Shown: positions 30,285 to 40,251 of the stretch, piece after piece
Layout of the letters: each line of letters starts with the position of its first letter
Numbering within the stretch: position 1 is the first letter of the stretch
Assembly (NCBI GenBank): GCA_026225945.1
Contig: JAMJFZ010001074.1
Span: forward strand, 190,001 to 254,000
Reading direction: 5' to 3'
Source of the DNA: Cricetomys ansorgei
Lineage: Eukaryota > Chordata > Mammalia > Rodentia > Nesomyidae
Length of the DNA stretch: 64,000 nucleotides
Made by a program: the position numbers and the translations under genes
The notes under the pieces: model-generated
Database searches by the model: none
What the model saw: the letters and a program-made list of their open reading frames with translations, nothing else
What the model was told of the DNA's origin: nothing

Positions 30285-30557
30285 TGTAGAAGCTTATTTT
30301 TAGCTGTGTTTAAAATATTGTTTCGTGAACTGTTGGGTGAGGGTCTGCTTAGGTCTTGCGTTTTGTATGGTCTGCAGGTGTTGGATTTCTGTGGGGGCTG
30401 TTTGGTTGCTAATGATCTGCATCGAGTTGATCGAGTTGATCGAGTATGGCATTGGCCAGGGCAGTGGTTTGCTCTGCTGAGGTCTGGCAGGGTTTGAGTC
30501 TATGAAAATGCCTCCTTGTCTTCTTTGGCGAGCTCCCACAGTAGATGTACTAGTACA
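30285..30557 (+). repeat. 5' LTR of the ERVK-type element
   Basis: Starts tgtagaagcttatttttagc and continues gtgaactgttgggtgagggt, ttggatttctgtgggggctg and aatgcctccttgtcttcttt, in step with the 3' LTR. It lacks about 60 bases found in the 3' LTR and carries instead a triplicated nine-base unit (gagttgatc) near 30424-30446. Confidence 0.85.
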
Positions 30558-30559
30558 AA

Positions 30560-30577
30560 TGATGCCCAGTGTGGGGC
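30560..30577 (+). other. Retroviral primer-binding site (tRNA-Lys type)
   Basis: tgatgcccagtgtggggc lies two bases after the 5' LTR and agrees at 14 of 18 positions with the Lys-tRNA primer site typical of class II (ERVK) retroviruses. The differences are all transitions. Confidence 0.75.
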
Positions 30578-31448
30578 AGGACATCATGCCAGCTAGTCCA
30601 ACGTGGAGACAAGGAAGAAAAAGAAATTCTAGACCTCGAAGAGTCCGGTAAAGTACACTCAGGGAGCTACCAGAGGATAGAGATTAAGGTATTAATGGAA
30701 GGCTCCTGCAGGAAGAGGAGAGAGAGAAAGGAAAGAAGCCTCTATGAAGAGGAAAGGCTGTGAAATTAATAAATACATGAGGAAAAAAGCTCTGAGGTGA
30801 GAGCTACAGAACGGAGGCCCTTAGAGAGAAAGAATTCAGTTGGGAGCAGGAAAAAGCAAGGTTCTTACTGCTTTTACTGCTTTTACTGATCATGGAGCAG
30901 ACTCTCCCTCCTGCCACTAGTGGTAGCGTACTGTTTCACAAACTGAATTTTCTGATGGCTGTGTTGTGTGTGTGTGAAGTAGAAGCAGGTCTTGTATTTG
31001 AGATATATGAAAAAGGGTATATGTTTCCCCATAGAAGTAGTGAGAAAAAAAGCCAAAGTGCCAGAATATTTCAACAGGAGATTCTTCCCACTGGCCCAGG
31101 ACCCCCTGCTGTCACAGAAGCCCAACTTAGAGCCATAAAGCTGCTTAGTTAATCTGAACAGTTTTTTCCCCCCTGCAAACCTGATTACAAAGTGTTTCAG
31201 ATACTGGTGATGGTGATGAGTACTCCACCCACAAGGGACCCCTTCCTGAAGACAAGGACTAGTTATTTTTCCTGCAAACTAGACTCTATCTTAAAATCTG
31301 GAAAGTGTTTCCTCAGGGTCAACACACAGAAGCTGTCTTCCAGAACTGGCGGAGGTTGTATCTCATGCTGGCAGCCAAACTTGGTACTGCAAGAGTCACT
31401 CAGCTGGTGCTGGTTTTGAAGGTCTTGAAGGAGTCTTTGGAGAACAGC

Positions 31449-31600
31449 TGAGGCTTGGCACTGTGAGAAGCCAGGAGAGGACATTGGTAAAAGTCAGCCT
31501 TAGTAGTAGTTGAAGGCCCAGATGAAGGGGTCATGCAGACAAGTTGAGGCTTGGCACTATGAAGGGAACCCAGGAGAGGCTACTGGTGAAAGAGCAGCCC
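31449..31600 (+). repeat. 95-bp-period direct repeat inside the ERV
   Basis: tgaggcttggcactgtgaga at 31449 recurs as tgaggcttggcactatgaag at 31544, with ccaggagaggacattggtaa and cccaggagaggctactggtg in step. Two diverged copies. Confidence 0.75.
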
Positions 31601-31964
31601 AGTTGCAACAAGGGACTTTAATGTTCTAAATATGCCAGTACCATGGGATGACCACCAAGAACAGCAGCAGCAGTGGAATGGAGCCAGCCAGAGCCTGGAG
31701 GACAAGCTGTGTGTGCTGCAGAGGGCAGAGACAGAGAAGTGATCCAAGCCCTTTGGAGGAGCCCAGAAGATTGTGAGTGAATTCCAGGTAACTGGACACT
31801 GATAATGTTTTTCTGCTGTCCAAAGACATTGTGAAAGCTTGATAGATGTTAGGTTTCAATTGGTTCTGTGCATTAGCAACCCTTGTGATTGTTCTTCTTG
31901 TAAATGGTTTTGCTAGTGTAATGTTAAAGTGTGTTGTAAAGGGAAAGCAACACTTTTTTAATAC

Positions 31965-31976
31965 AGAAAAGGGGAA
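31965..31976 (+). other. Polypurine tract
   Basis: agaaaaggggaa directly precedes the 3' LTR, the place where plus-strand DNA synthesis is primed. The sequence agrees with the tract at 41448-41460. Confidence 0.8.
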
Positions 31977-32305
31977 TTATAGAAGTTTATTTTTAGTTGT
32001 GTTTAAAATATTATTTTGTGAACTGTTGGGTGAGGGTCTACCTAGGTCTTAGTTTTTGTATGGTCAGCAGGTGTTGGATTTCTGTGGTGGATGGTTGATT
32101 GCTTATGATCTGCACCTGAGAGTGCTGGGTTAGTTAAAACACCTGAGCTCAGACGCTCAGGGTTCCACTGCGGATTGAGCCACATTGGCCAGGATGGTGG
32201 TTCCCTCTGTAGAGGTTTAGCAGGGCTTTCCATGTATGAAATGCCTCCTTGTCCTCCTTGGTGAGCTGCCACAGCAGCAAACTACTATTACTACTACTAC
32301 ACACA
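31977..32305 (+). repeat. 3' LTR of the ERVK-type element
   Basis: Shares gaactgttgggtgagggtct, ttggatttctgtggtggatg and aatgcctccttgtcctcctt with the 5' LTR. It carries an extra central block (cacctgagctcagacgctca) shared with the 41461 LTR, and an (ACT)n expansion near its 3' end (32280-32301). Confidence 0.83.
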
Positions 32306-32639
32306 TAGCCCACCAGTTTCATTCTTCCTGAGCAAGTATGTCTGCTGCTGCTGCTGCTACAGACATAGACATAGGCTCCAGATTCTCAGTCTTCCAATAT
32401 ACACCCACATCAGTCATTCTCCACGGAGCCTCCAGGCTTCTAGTCTTGGGCTGATGTTCATCTGTCTGGTTCTGAGGCTTCCAGCTTGGTCTAAGAAGTT
32501 ACTGGATTCTTAGATTCTCCAGCATATAATCAGCTATTGTTGAACCGTATAACCTCTTATGGTGTAATCTAACCCAATAAAACCATACACACACTAGTTG
32601 GTTCTGTTCTGTTCCTCTGGAGAACCCTGACTAAGAAAC
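32306..32639 (+). mobile_element. Ancient LTR-like repeat, 3' part
   Basis: Continuation of the 29877 repeat: ggcttctagtcttgggctga, gaggcttccagcttggtcta, ctattgttgaaccgtataac and the end ttctgttcctctggagaacc. A short (CTG)n tract (32341-32358) sits near its start. Confidence 0.6.
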
Positions 32640-32735
32640 AGCTGCCAAGACCTGAATTCCAAACAGAGCCACATTTAGAGGTACTGGGTGTTAGAATCAT
32701 TTTTGGGGTCACAATTCACCCCATCCCAGGGTCTT
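32640..32735 (-). mobile_element. MLT1-like LTR, antisense, second part
   Basis: gctgccaagacctgaattcc, agccacatttagaggtactg, ggtgttagaatcatttttgg and ggtcacaattcaccccatcc are the antisense 5' end of the MLT1-type LTR whose other part ends at 29876. Confidence 0.68.
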
Positions 32736-33312
32736 CACATTTTCAGTCCTGACTTTCGGTCTTGCCTACCTTGAGATTTTGAGCTGTAGGTTTCCCCTTG
32801 ATAGAATCCCTGACGTCTTGAAACCCATTATTAACGCATAATGGCAAATCCTCTGCGAATCCAAGGAATTCTACAAGTGTGTGCCGCGGGAGGCTGCAGG
32901 ATCTGCGAGCTGGTCCCCAGAGCATGGGACGGGAACAATAGCAGATGCCTTTGATCCCTCAGCAGCAGAGCTGCAAGGAGAGCCAAGTCCTGGGCTTTCA
33001 GCAGCCTTTGTCCCTCAGTCATGGTATAGACGTGTGCTTGTAGTCTGTGAATGGAGGAGGGGTAACAGAAACGTTGTGTTGGGAGCTTTGCCTCAGATCC
33101 GATGGTTTGTTGAAAAAAAAAATTGGAAAAATCTAACAATATTGGTGAATAAAGCCTATAATGAACGAATCTCATTCACCCCTCTCTTAACATCTATACA
33201 AATTATATAGAAATAACACCACAGATCAAACAACCAACGACTGACTACATGTGATTCCTAATCACGAAAGAGACTAAAGGGACCTGGGATTCTTGGCATT
33301 GTATTTTGTTTT
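32736..33312. other. Unassigned non-repeat DNA
   Basis: Open frames of 109 and 114 codons on opposite strands cover the same bases (32831-33210) with no recognisable domain. Probably chance. Confidence 0.4.
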
Positions 33313-33389
33313 TAGTGCCGGAGATAGAAAGAACCAGGGCCTTGCACATGCCAGGCAAGCAGGTGCCAGTGTGCTGCGCCCCAAGCCCC
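33313..33389 (-). mobile_element. ID SINE, antisense
   Basis: tagtgccggagatagaaaga, accagggccttgcacatgcc and aggcaagcaggtgccagtgt are antisense ID landmarks. Confidence 0.75.
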
Positions 33390-34112
33390 AAACTCAATTA
33401 TTCAAATAGGGAAATTATCAAATAAAAAGTTAGGGATCCCCCCCCCATTATTCTTTGCCAACTTGTGTCACTTCTCTTCAAACATCAGCATGACCTGGGA
33501 TGGCCAGCAGATTGAAGTTGACATTCCTCTCCCGGTGGCAGGCTTCTTTTTAGGGTGCCAGGCCACCTCCCATTTCCTCCTTTTATTTTCGGAAAACTCC
33601 AAACAGCCCAGTGAGTCTCATCGACCTCAGTGGTATCTCAGGACCAGGATTACCACCATGCTATTAGTGTGAACTTGTTTTCATGGAAAAATAAGTTAGG
33701 AAGAATAGCCATAAAGGAATCACCCTACCAGACGATGTGTCACAAGGCTGCACCCCCATCACACAGAGGACACATACATGCACTGGATACAAGCAGTACA
33801 AACACTGGCCTTAGGAATCTCACATGGTAAATTCCACACCTCAAATCATCTGCATAGCCACCGGAGAAAGGGACCCTTGAATCCCCACCTCACACACGGG
33901 GATGAAATGAATACTAAACACATCAAAGGTAAATATTTAAAAACCAAAGCAAACACACACACACGTATACACTCACGTTTTCAAAGAAAACATGAGGAAA
34001 TGAACTAATCTGCCTCCAGATATTTATGCATAAAGAAATTATCATCAGTAAAATAAAAAGGCAAATAATAAAGTAGGGAAGAATATGTAACTCACATTAC
34101 AGGCAAAAAAAA
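33390..34112. other. Unassigned non-repeat DNA
   Basis: Nothing recognisable beyond a C-run near 33439 and a short CA stretch at 33953-33966. Confidence 0.45.
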
Positions 34113-34137
34113 TTTTCTCTCTCTCTCTCTCTCTGAG

Positions 34138-34168
<31 letters not shown>

Positions 34169-34182
34169 CACACACACACCCC
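34113..34182 (+). repeat. (TC)n(AC)n compound microsatellite
   Basis: TC units to 34133, a short gagac link, then AC units with one AAAC interruption. Confidence 0.96.
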
Positions 34183-35574
34183 TTACAGAAAGAGCTACGA
34201 ACCAATAGAAAAATAGGCAAAAGTTGAGAACGTAACCAGGCACAGAGGGAATAGACACTCAAAGGATGTTCATTGTATACAGAGAGAAATAAAGTCTTAA
34301 AAGCACAATTCAATCATATTCCAAAACAAAGCTTATTTAAAAAAAAAAAATCAAAGCATTGTGCTTTACTCATGGAATCAGAGAGGTAAGGAAACTTGAG
34401 GGCACCACGTATCCTTTGTACAGTGGGACTGACTTCTGAGGGGAAGCCATCTTCTTCCTGCACCTGGGAATCACGTGAACTTCTAGATCGACAGTGTAGA
34501 CTATAGTCCAGGGAAGCCAAGAGACTGCACTCACAGGCGCAGGCCAAGGAGAACTGTGCAGAACTCGCCTTCTATCCTGGTGTGCTGCCCCAGGGCGGAA
34601 AGACCTCCCGAGGTCAAACAAAGGAACAATTCAAAACATCGGCATTGGCCTTGAGAGTGTGAGCAGCTTTAAAGATGGGGAAACAAACCTAACAAGTCTA
34701 ATTAATGCTTGCCAATGGAATTCCCAAGCTTTGGCTTTCAAAATGAGGAAAGGACTTAGTGGATTTTCAACTGACAGGAAGTTAAAATTATTTTTGAAAA
34801 CGTTACTGCACTTGGAGTCCCAGCCGATACCCAACAAGCCGAGTTCAGCCCCCTGTTCCCAATAAGCTGATTAAAGGAATCAAATTACTAACCGAAAGCG
34901 GAAGAGGGTGATTTAATCAATGGTCCACATTGAGAGACAAGAGATCCAGTGACGCCCCCACCTCACCCCCAAGCCCATCTTCAGGGCCCCAACATGAGGG
35001 TGAGGTTTAAATAGAAGGCAAAACATAAACATAATTAAGCAGTCCGGCCAAGGTGTGGTCCTGTCCGTCACTGTCTAAGCTCTCCGTCTCTCCTACAAGG
35101 TCAACAGACACGTCGTAAGTTTTCCCCAGCAGACAAGTTTGCCTCTGGCAGATGAGTCCCTCTTTTAAATACTCTGAGGGCTTTAGATGTTTTTTCTCCC
35201 AGTCGATCTCCAAGAGGAATCTCACTTCTTGAAGTCTAGTGTTTTAATAGTCTGACAGCCAAACGGAGGGCATGGGTACCGTTTTCAACTATGCTAATTC
35301 CTCCCAGGCAAGCCAGTTACAGCGGTGGATCCCTGGGGACTATATTTTCTTTTTTAATGTGTAATAGGACTTCTTACTTCTTTGAGAAAATATTTCCGTT
35401 GTTGCTTAATTCAGGCACCATGGCTAAAAGCTAGAAGGAATATACTTGGTCAGCCATAGCAGTCCGTGCCTAACTGCAGGCTCTTAAAAGCAAAAGCAGC
35501 CTGTTCATCTTCCTGATAGACATTTTCCTGGGAATTTTTTATTTTTCTGTTTAAATCTTTTTAAACATTTTTTT
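34183..35574. other. 1.4 kb with no recognisable repeat
   Basis: A-run near 34339. No SINE, L1 or LTR landmark and no supported exon. Confidence 0.42.
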
Positions 35575-35768
35575 TTAAGTTGTGTACGTATGAGTGAATG
35601 TAGCATGCACAACATCTGCGTGCCTGGTGCCTCTGAAGACCAGAAGTCGGGTCCCCCTGACTTGATTAATAGAGGGTTGTGAGCTGCCATGTGGGTGCTG
35701 GGAACTGAACTCGGGTCCTGTAAGAGCAGCCAGAGCCCTTAACTGCTGAGCCATCTCTCCATCGCACC
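35575..35768 (-). mobile_element. B3 SINE, antisense
   Basis: gtgcctggtgcctctgaaga, ccagaagtcgggtccccctg, gttgtgagctgccatgtggg, tgctgggaactgaactcggg and ctgctgagccatctctccat. Full-length and well kept. Confidence 0.93.
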
Positions 35769-36314
35769 CCCCACCCCTTGTATTTAATGATAACAGTTGG
35801 TCAAACAAATGGTGTTGCAACTCCATCTCCAATGTTTCTATCAGTTGAGCTTTACAGTCCCAGGAAATAATGTCGATTTTAATTTGTTTACATACTTTTG
35901 TTACATCAAAGAATGGTGAAGAGATTTAAAATTAAAAAAAAAAAAGGCTTTCAAGCTTTTGGATATAGTATAGCAGGGGTGATATTCCTTCTGGGGAAGA
36001 AGAGAATGAGTTCTCTGTGAACCAAGGGTAAAGTTGCCTAGGGCTGGAGAGCTGGTCCAGTTTACAGGTGATAACGGTAGCTCCAGAGTGGCCGTGTGAG
36101 TACATTTTAAAGAGTGATGTAAGAAGCTTTAACAATGTCTACTTATTACATGCTGGAAATTACACATTTTGTTGAAGTAACTTTTTAGAGTCGCAAAGAG
36201 AAAGCCCGATTTTCGATTCTTTGGAGGAACACACAACCAAGTAATTAGAACTATTACCCCTGGGAACAGCTGGCCAGCAATCTTAGCAGACAAAAACCTT
36301 ATGCATCGAAGTGT
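35769..36314. other. Unassigned DNA
   Basis: A short gggctggagagctggtccag at about 36042-36061 may be a B3 head remnant. Otherwise nothing recognised. Confidence 0.4.
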
Positions 36315-36382
36315 AAGTTCTCGCTCTCCCTCTCCCTGTCCCTCTCCTTCTCCTTTTCTCTCTCCCTCTCTCTGTCTCTCCC
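36315..36382 (+). repeat. (CTCCCT)n pyrimidine-rich tract
   Basis: T/C-rich run with recurring ctccctctccctgtccctct. It lies within the 185-codon minus-strand open frame at 36129-36686, and its EGEGQGEGE-type translation shows that frame is partly compositional. Confidence 0.93.
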
Positions 36383-37125
36383 ATGTGTGTTTATGAACTT
36401 TCTCAATGATAGGCAGTAACAGAAGGGAACAAACCCTGTTCTTCCTTCTTGGTCTGGGTAGGCAGGTCCAATCTAGGCAGGCTGCCTGGAGGGAGGGAGT
36501 CATTATAGCTTTGGCAGAAGCAGTGGAACAATAAAGGGCACAGGGAGACACAGCCCAGTCTCTCAGGAATGCAGGAAAAAAACCCCAAGCCATGAAATGC
36601 ACTCTGCCACGTCCTTGAAGGCTGTGCAACCTTCCGACACCTCCCTCTGTCTTCCCACCTTGTATTCCAGCGTTTCCTGCTTCCAAATGCTCATCTGTCT
36701 CTTGAGAACTTGCCTACCCCATTGTCTGTCAGCAAATGCTGCTCAGAGTTGGTGCAGGAGCATGCCACTGTCTGACAGTCCAGTTGGTAGGAGCACGCTG
36801 CTGTTCAAGGGTCCGGCTGATGTCTCCTTAGCCCCTACGGCTCTGCTTTTGAGTCTTCTCTCATTTATTTCTCCACACCTGCTGCCTAGCTTTGCTTAGA
36901 CACATTCAGCTCCAGGTAGGGTTCCCCTAAAACCCACTTTCTCAGCACACGTTTGAGAGCTGGTAGTTACACCAGAAGGACAGGTGAAAGCCAGGACTTT
37001 CCTGGCACTTAAGGTCACCCAAGCTCTGGACTTCCTATTAAGAAGGAAGGCAGAAGAAAATAGCTCAAAATGTTGCATTTGTGGAAAGGGGCATGTCAGA
37101 GCAGCAATTAAACCAGGGAGATCAG
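36383..37125. other. Unassigned non-repeat DNA
   Basis: No repeat landmark. The opposing open frames here (36129-36686 minus, 36597-36899 plus) lack recognisable domains. Confidence 0.42.
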
Positions 37126-37348
37126 GGCTGGGGGTGTGGCTCAGTGAGTAGAACTCTTGCTTGTCTCGCATGCGTGAAGCCCTGAATCTAATCCCCAGCA
37201 CTGCATAAACCAAGTGTGGTAATGCACACCTATATCTCTGTACTTGAAGGCACTGACAGGAGAAGCAGAAGTTCAAGGTTGTCCTCAGCTGCATCGTGAG
37301 TTCCAGGCCATCCTGGGATACATGAGAGCATGACTTAAAACAACAACC
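37126..37348 (+). mobile_element. B4 SINE, full length
   Basis: ID-like head gggctgggggtgtggctcag and ctaatccccagcactgcata, then the B1-like part aagtgtggtaatgcacacct, gaagttcaaggttgtcctca, gttccaggccatcctgggat and acatgagagcatgacttaaa. This is the clearest B4 in the window. Confidence 0.92.
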
Positions 37349-37834
37349 AGCCCTGGACGATTTGGCCTAGAAATGGTCCTGTCACCATAGGGCCCACTGA
37401 GAGAGATGTGTACTGAGAACGGCCAGCTGTCATGTTGCTTTTGGCTGATGCTATGGAGGCAGCAAACACCACTGTGGGAGGAAGCAACAGTCACCTATCC
37501 AACGTGATTTGAGAGGTGGATAGATAGGCAGGCTTGGAGGAGACAGTATAAGTCCATCCTTTTTTTCCAAGTAATGCGAGAACACAGGTCACGGGATAGG
37601 TTAAGTTTGAAGCAGGGGCCAGAGATGGCATAGGAAAATATTCTGAGCAGACAGCACCGAACAAGTTTGCCGAGAGGAGGGACCCTGTGTGGGCCACCGC
37701 TGCTGGGGCAGGCACTGTGCGTGGAACACCCTTGTGTGCAACTCCATTTCTCCTTTTCCCAAAACACACGGAACCATTTCCTGTGCTTTGCTCAGAATGG
37801 AATGTTCCGATGGCCCGTGGCCTCTCCGATGTGT
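37349..37834. other. Unassigned non-repeat DNA
   Basis: Overlapping minus-strand frames (78-141 codons) run through here and into the L1 piece; the translations show no domain. Probably chance. Confidence 0.4.
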
Positions 37835-37965
37835 CATTTTTTATTTCTGAGGTTATAATATAATTACACCATTTCCCCCATCCCTTTACTCCCTGCCCAC
37901 CCTCCCATATACCCATTGCTCCTTGCTTGCCTTCAGATTTATGGCCTCCTTTTTCACTAATTGAG
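37835..37965 (-). mobile_element. Rodent L1 (Lx-type) 3' terminus, antisense
   Basis: tttctgaggttataatataa, ttacaccatttcccccatcc, ccctttactccctgcccacc and tttatggcctcctttttcac match the antisense of an Lx 3' terminus. Confidence 0.8.
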
Positions 37966-37985
37966 ATGTCTTTAAAAGGATCGTT

Positions 37986-38060
37986 GCAGGACTAGGGGTG
38001 TAGCCTATGCTACATAGCATATGCTCAGTCTGTGGGGAGTCCGCTTCTCTCCCATGTAAA
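37986..38060 (+). mobile_element. Possible ID-like fragment
   Basis: aggactaggggtgtagccta resembles an ID head. The rest is decayed. Confidence 0.3.
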
Positions 38061-38214
38061 GCGGCCCTGCTCATTTCTCTACAGCACGGCATTCTGGTTA
38101 TTTCTTTGCTAACACAGCACAACTTGTAATCACCTTGTTCATTATATACTTTCTTGTGCTTACATATAATTTTACACACGTACTGTACTTTCTTACTCTA
38201 TAATCACGCCTACT

Positions 38215-38318
38215 TTGCTATGCTGTAACCCCCAAGGACCAGATCTACCTTTTCCCTGCTCCTAACCTAAGGTGTAGTGCATAGGAAGTACTCAGAAAGT
38301 CTGACTTAATGACTACGC
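38215..38318 (+). mobile_element. L2 3'-end fragment
   Basis: ctgtaacccccaaggaccag, cctaaggtgtagtgcatagg and aagtactcagaaagtctgac follow L2 3' UTR order. Ancient LINE2. Confidence 0.6.
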
Positions 38319-38447
38319 TGGGTAAGGAACTCTTACTGGGAACACTAGGTCTGTGACAGGCCAGATAGCTAGGGAAGACTAAAAATGGTTCTGCCACTGA
38401 AGAATTCAATCTTCAATTCCTTCACTATTCTGTGCTTGTAAGATTTT

Positions 38448-38854
38448 TGTGCTGGCTAGTTTTATGCCAATTTGATACAAGTTATAGTCATCTGAGAGGA
38501 AAGAACATCAATTGAGAAAATGCCTCCATAAGATTAGGCTGGAAGGCATTTTCTTAATTAGTGATTGATGTGGGAGGGTCCAGCCCACTGTGGGCGGTGG
38601 CATTCCTAGGCAGGTGGTCCTGGGTTTTATAAGAAAGCAGGCTAAGTAAGCCATGGGGAGCAAGCCAATAAGCAGCACTCCTCAGTGGCCTCTGCATTAG
38701 CTCCTGCCTCCAGGTCCTGCCTTGTATGAGTTTCTATCTTAACTTCCTTTGATTGTGAACAGTGGTTTGGAAGTATAAGCCAAATAAACCCTTTTCACCC
38801 CAAGTTGATTTGGTGATGGTGATTCATCACAGCAATAGGAACCCTAATTGAACA
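38448..38854 (+). mobile_element. MaLR-type (MT-like) solo LTR, copy 1
   Basis: Begins tgtgctggctagttttatgc and ends accctaattgaaca, about 407 bases, TG...CA as expected of an LTR. It has an AATAAA signal at 38783-38788. Internal landmarks are aaaatgcctccataagatta, tcttaattagtgattgatgt and gcagcactcctcagtggcct. Two more copies lie at 47499 and 59041 in reverse. The subfamily name is my inference. Confidence 0.8.
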
Positions 38855-39484
38855 ATTTTTATGCTTTTATTCCAAGAATTCATTCAGGAAGCTGCTCTCA
38901 CCCAGTCACTTACTACTTGCCCAGTTGGAGGTACCCAATGTGAGGAAAATATGTCAAGCAGAAGGTACTCTTGAATCTGTACTGACAAGATGGTGAGTTC
39001 ACCAACTGTTCAACCTCTAGAGACTTCAGAGACTCCAGTGTGTGTCGATCCTAGAGATGATACACCTCTGTCTGTCTTGTGAAACAATGTTGGCCCCTTA
39101 AAGTGGGAATTACTGGTCATACTGCTACAAGACAGAGGTCAAAAGGAAATGAGCTAAAAGCCCTATGGGAAGATAGAGGAGAAATCTTAGAAGCACAGGA
39201 GAGAAAAGGAAATTGAAGAGTGGGTTTTCAATGACAAAACTATTTTCAATGTTCTTTTAAAATGATAAAAGTCTATCCAAAAATCACACGACTCTATGGT
39301 AATATATTTTTGTCCTGTAAGAATATTTCTAAACTACGAAAGGGAAAGAAAAGAAGGAAAGACGAAAGAAAAGTTGATTAAAGATAAAGTCCACAAAAGA
39401 GAACTCTCCCAAATCCATTCACCGTATCATAAGATTTTTGAAAATTCCCAAACTGCGATATATATAATTTTGGTGATTTTTGTT
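38855..39484. other. Unassigned non-repeat DNA
   Basis: AT-rich; nothing recognisable. Confidence 0.42.
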
Positions 39485-39625
39485 GTTGTTGTTTGTTTTT
39501 TTGTTTTTGTTTTTAGAGACAGGGTTTCGCTGTGTAGCCTTGGCAGTCCTGAAATCTGCTCTGTAGACCCAGGCTGACCTCAAACTCATGGAGATCCGCC
39601 TGCTTCTGCTTAGGGCTGGGATTAA
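39485..39625 (-). mobile_element. B1 SINE, antisense
   Basis: T-rich start (reverse of the A-tail), tagagacagggtttcgctgt, gtagcctt ggcagtcctgaa and catggagatccgcctgcttc. The 5' end (plus-strand right side) is truncated. Confidence 0.88.
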
Positions 39626-39734
39626 TTTTGGTCATTTTTATCCTACACTCTAATACAGAAATTAAAGTTTGAATGTACTTATATTGGTATAAATGTCAAG
39701 CAAATCACCTTGGAACTAAGGTGCACATTTTTTA

Positions 39735-39876
39735 CTCGAGGCAGGGTTCCTCTGTTGCAGCTCTGGCTGTCCTAGAACTCACTCTGTAGACCAGGCTGGC
39801 CTCGAACTCACAGAGATCCGCCTGCCTCTGCCTCCCGAGTGCTGGGATTAAAGGCGTGGGCCACCACCACCCGGCT
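39735..39876 (-). mobile_element. B1 SINE, antisense
   Basis: ctcgaggcagggttcctctg, ttgcagctctggctgtccta, gtagaccaggctggcctcga and ggattaaaggcgtgggccac. Nearly intact; likely a younger copy. Confidence 0.95.
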
Positions 39877-39959
39877 GAGGTACCCATTTTAACCAGTGAT
39901 ATAATGATATAATGCAATCAAATTTGTAGCCCTCTCCTCAGCTCCGCTTCTTCCCTCTT

Positions 39960-40095
39960 TCGTTTCTCAAGACAGGGTCTCTCGCTCTGTAGCCTGAGTT
40001 AGTGTGGAACTCACTTTGTCATTCAAGCTGGTTTTGAACTCATGGCAAGCCTCCCAAAGGCTGGTGTGATTGGTTTAGCCATCATACTGGGAACC
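39960..40095 (-). mobile_element. Old B1-like SINE, antisense
   Basis: tcaagacagggtctctcgct, ctgtagcctgagttagtgtg and aagctggttttgaactcatg. Diverged. Confidence 0.7.
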
Positions 40096-40099
40096 CTCT

Positions 40100-40228
40100 C
40101 GACAGGGTCTCGTTCAGTAGTTCATGTTTGCCTGCAATCTACAGACAATAATGTAATTCACTGTGATTGTCCTGCCTCAGCCTCATGAGAGCAGAGAGCA
40201 CAGCTGTGAGCCACCATGGCCAGATTCT
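40100..40228 (-). mobile_element. Old B1/B4-like SINE, antisense
   Basis: gacagggtctcgttcagtag, tgattgtcctgcctcagcct and gtgagccaccatggccag. Arranged head-to-tail after the 39960 copy. Confidence 0.65.
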
Positions 40229-40251
40229 TTTGTAGCTGAAATTTTAGCAAT

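Larger units (their letters stand above)
30285..32305 (+). mobile_element. ERVK-type non-autonomous LTR retroelement
   Basis: About 2.0 kb with two related LTRs (30285-30557 and 31977-32305), a primer-binding site just inside the first and a polypurine tract just before the second. The 1.4-kb interior holds no gag, protease or polymerase reading frame, so the element is defective and would have needed proteins from another virus. The LTRs differ by indels of tens of bases, so the insertion is old. A third LTR of the same family lies at 41461-41784. Confidence 0.8.

Noticed and set aside
36129..36686. 185-codon minus-strand open frame, the longest in the window
   Set aside because: It crosses a CTCCCT-type tract that gives a low-complexity Gly/Glu/Arg stretch, and the rest shows no domain or splice context.
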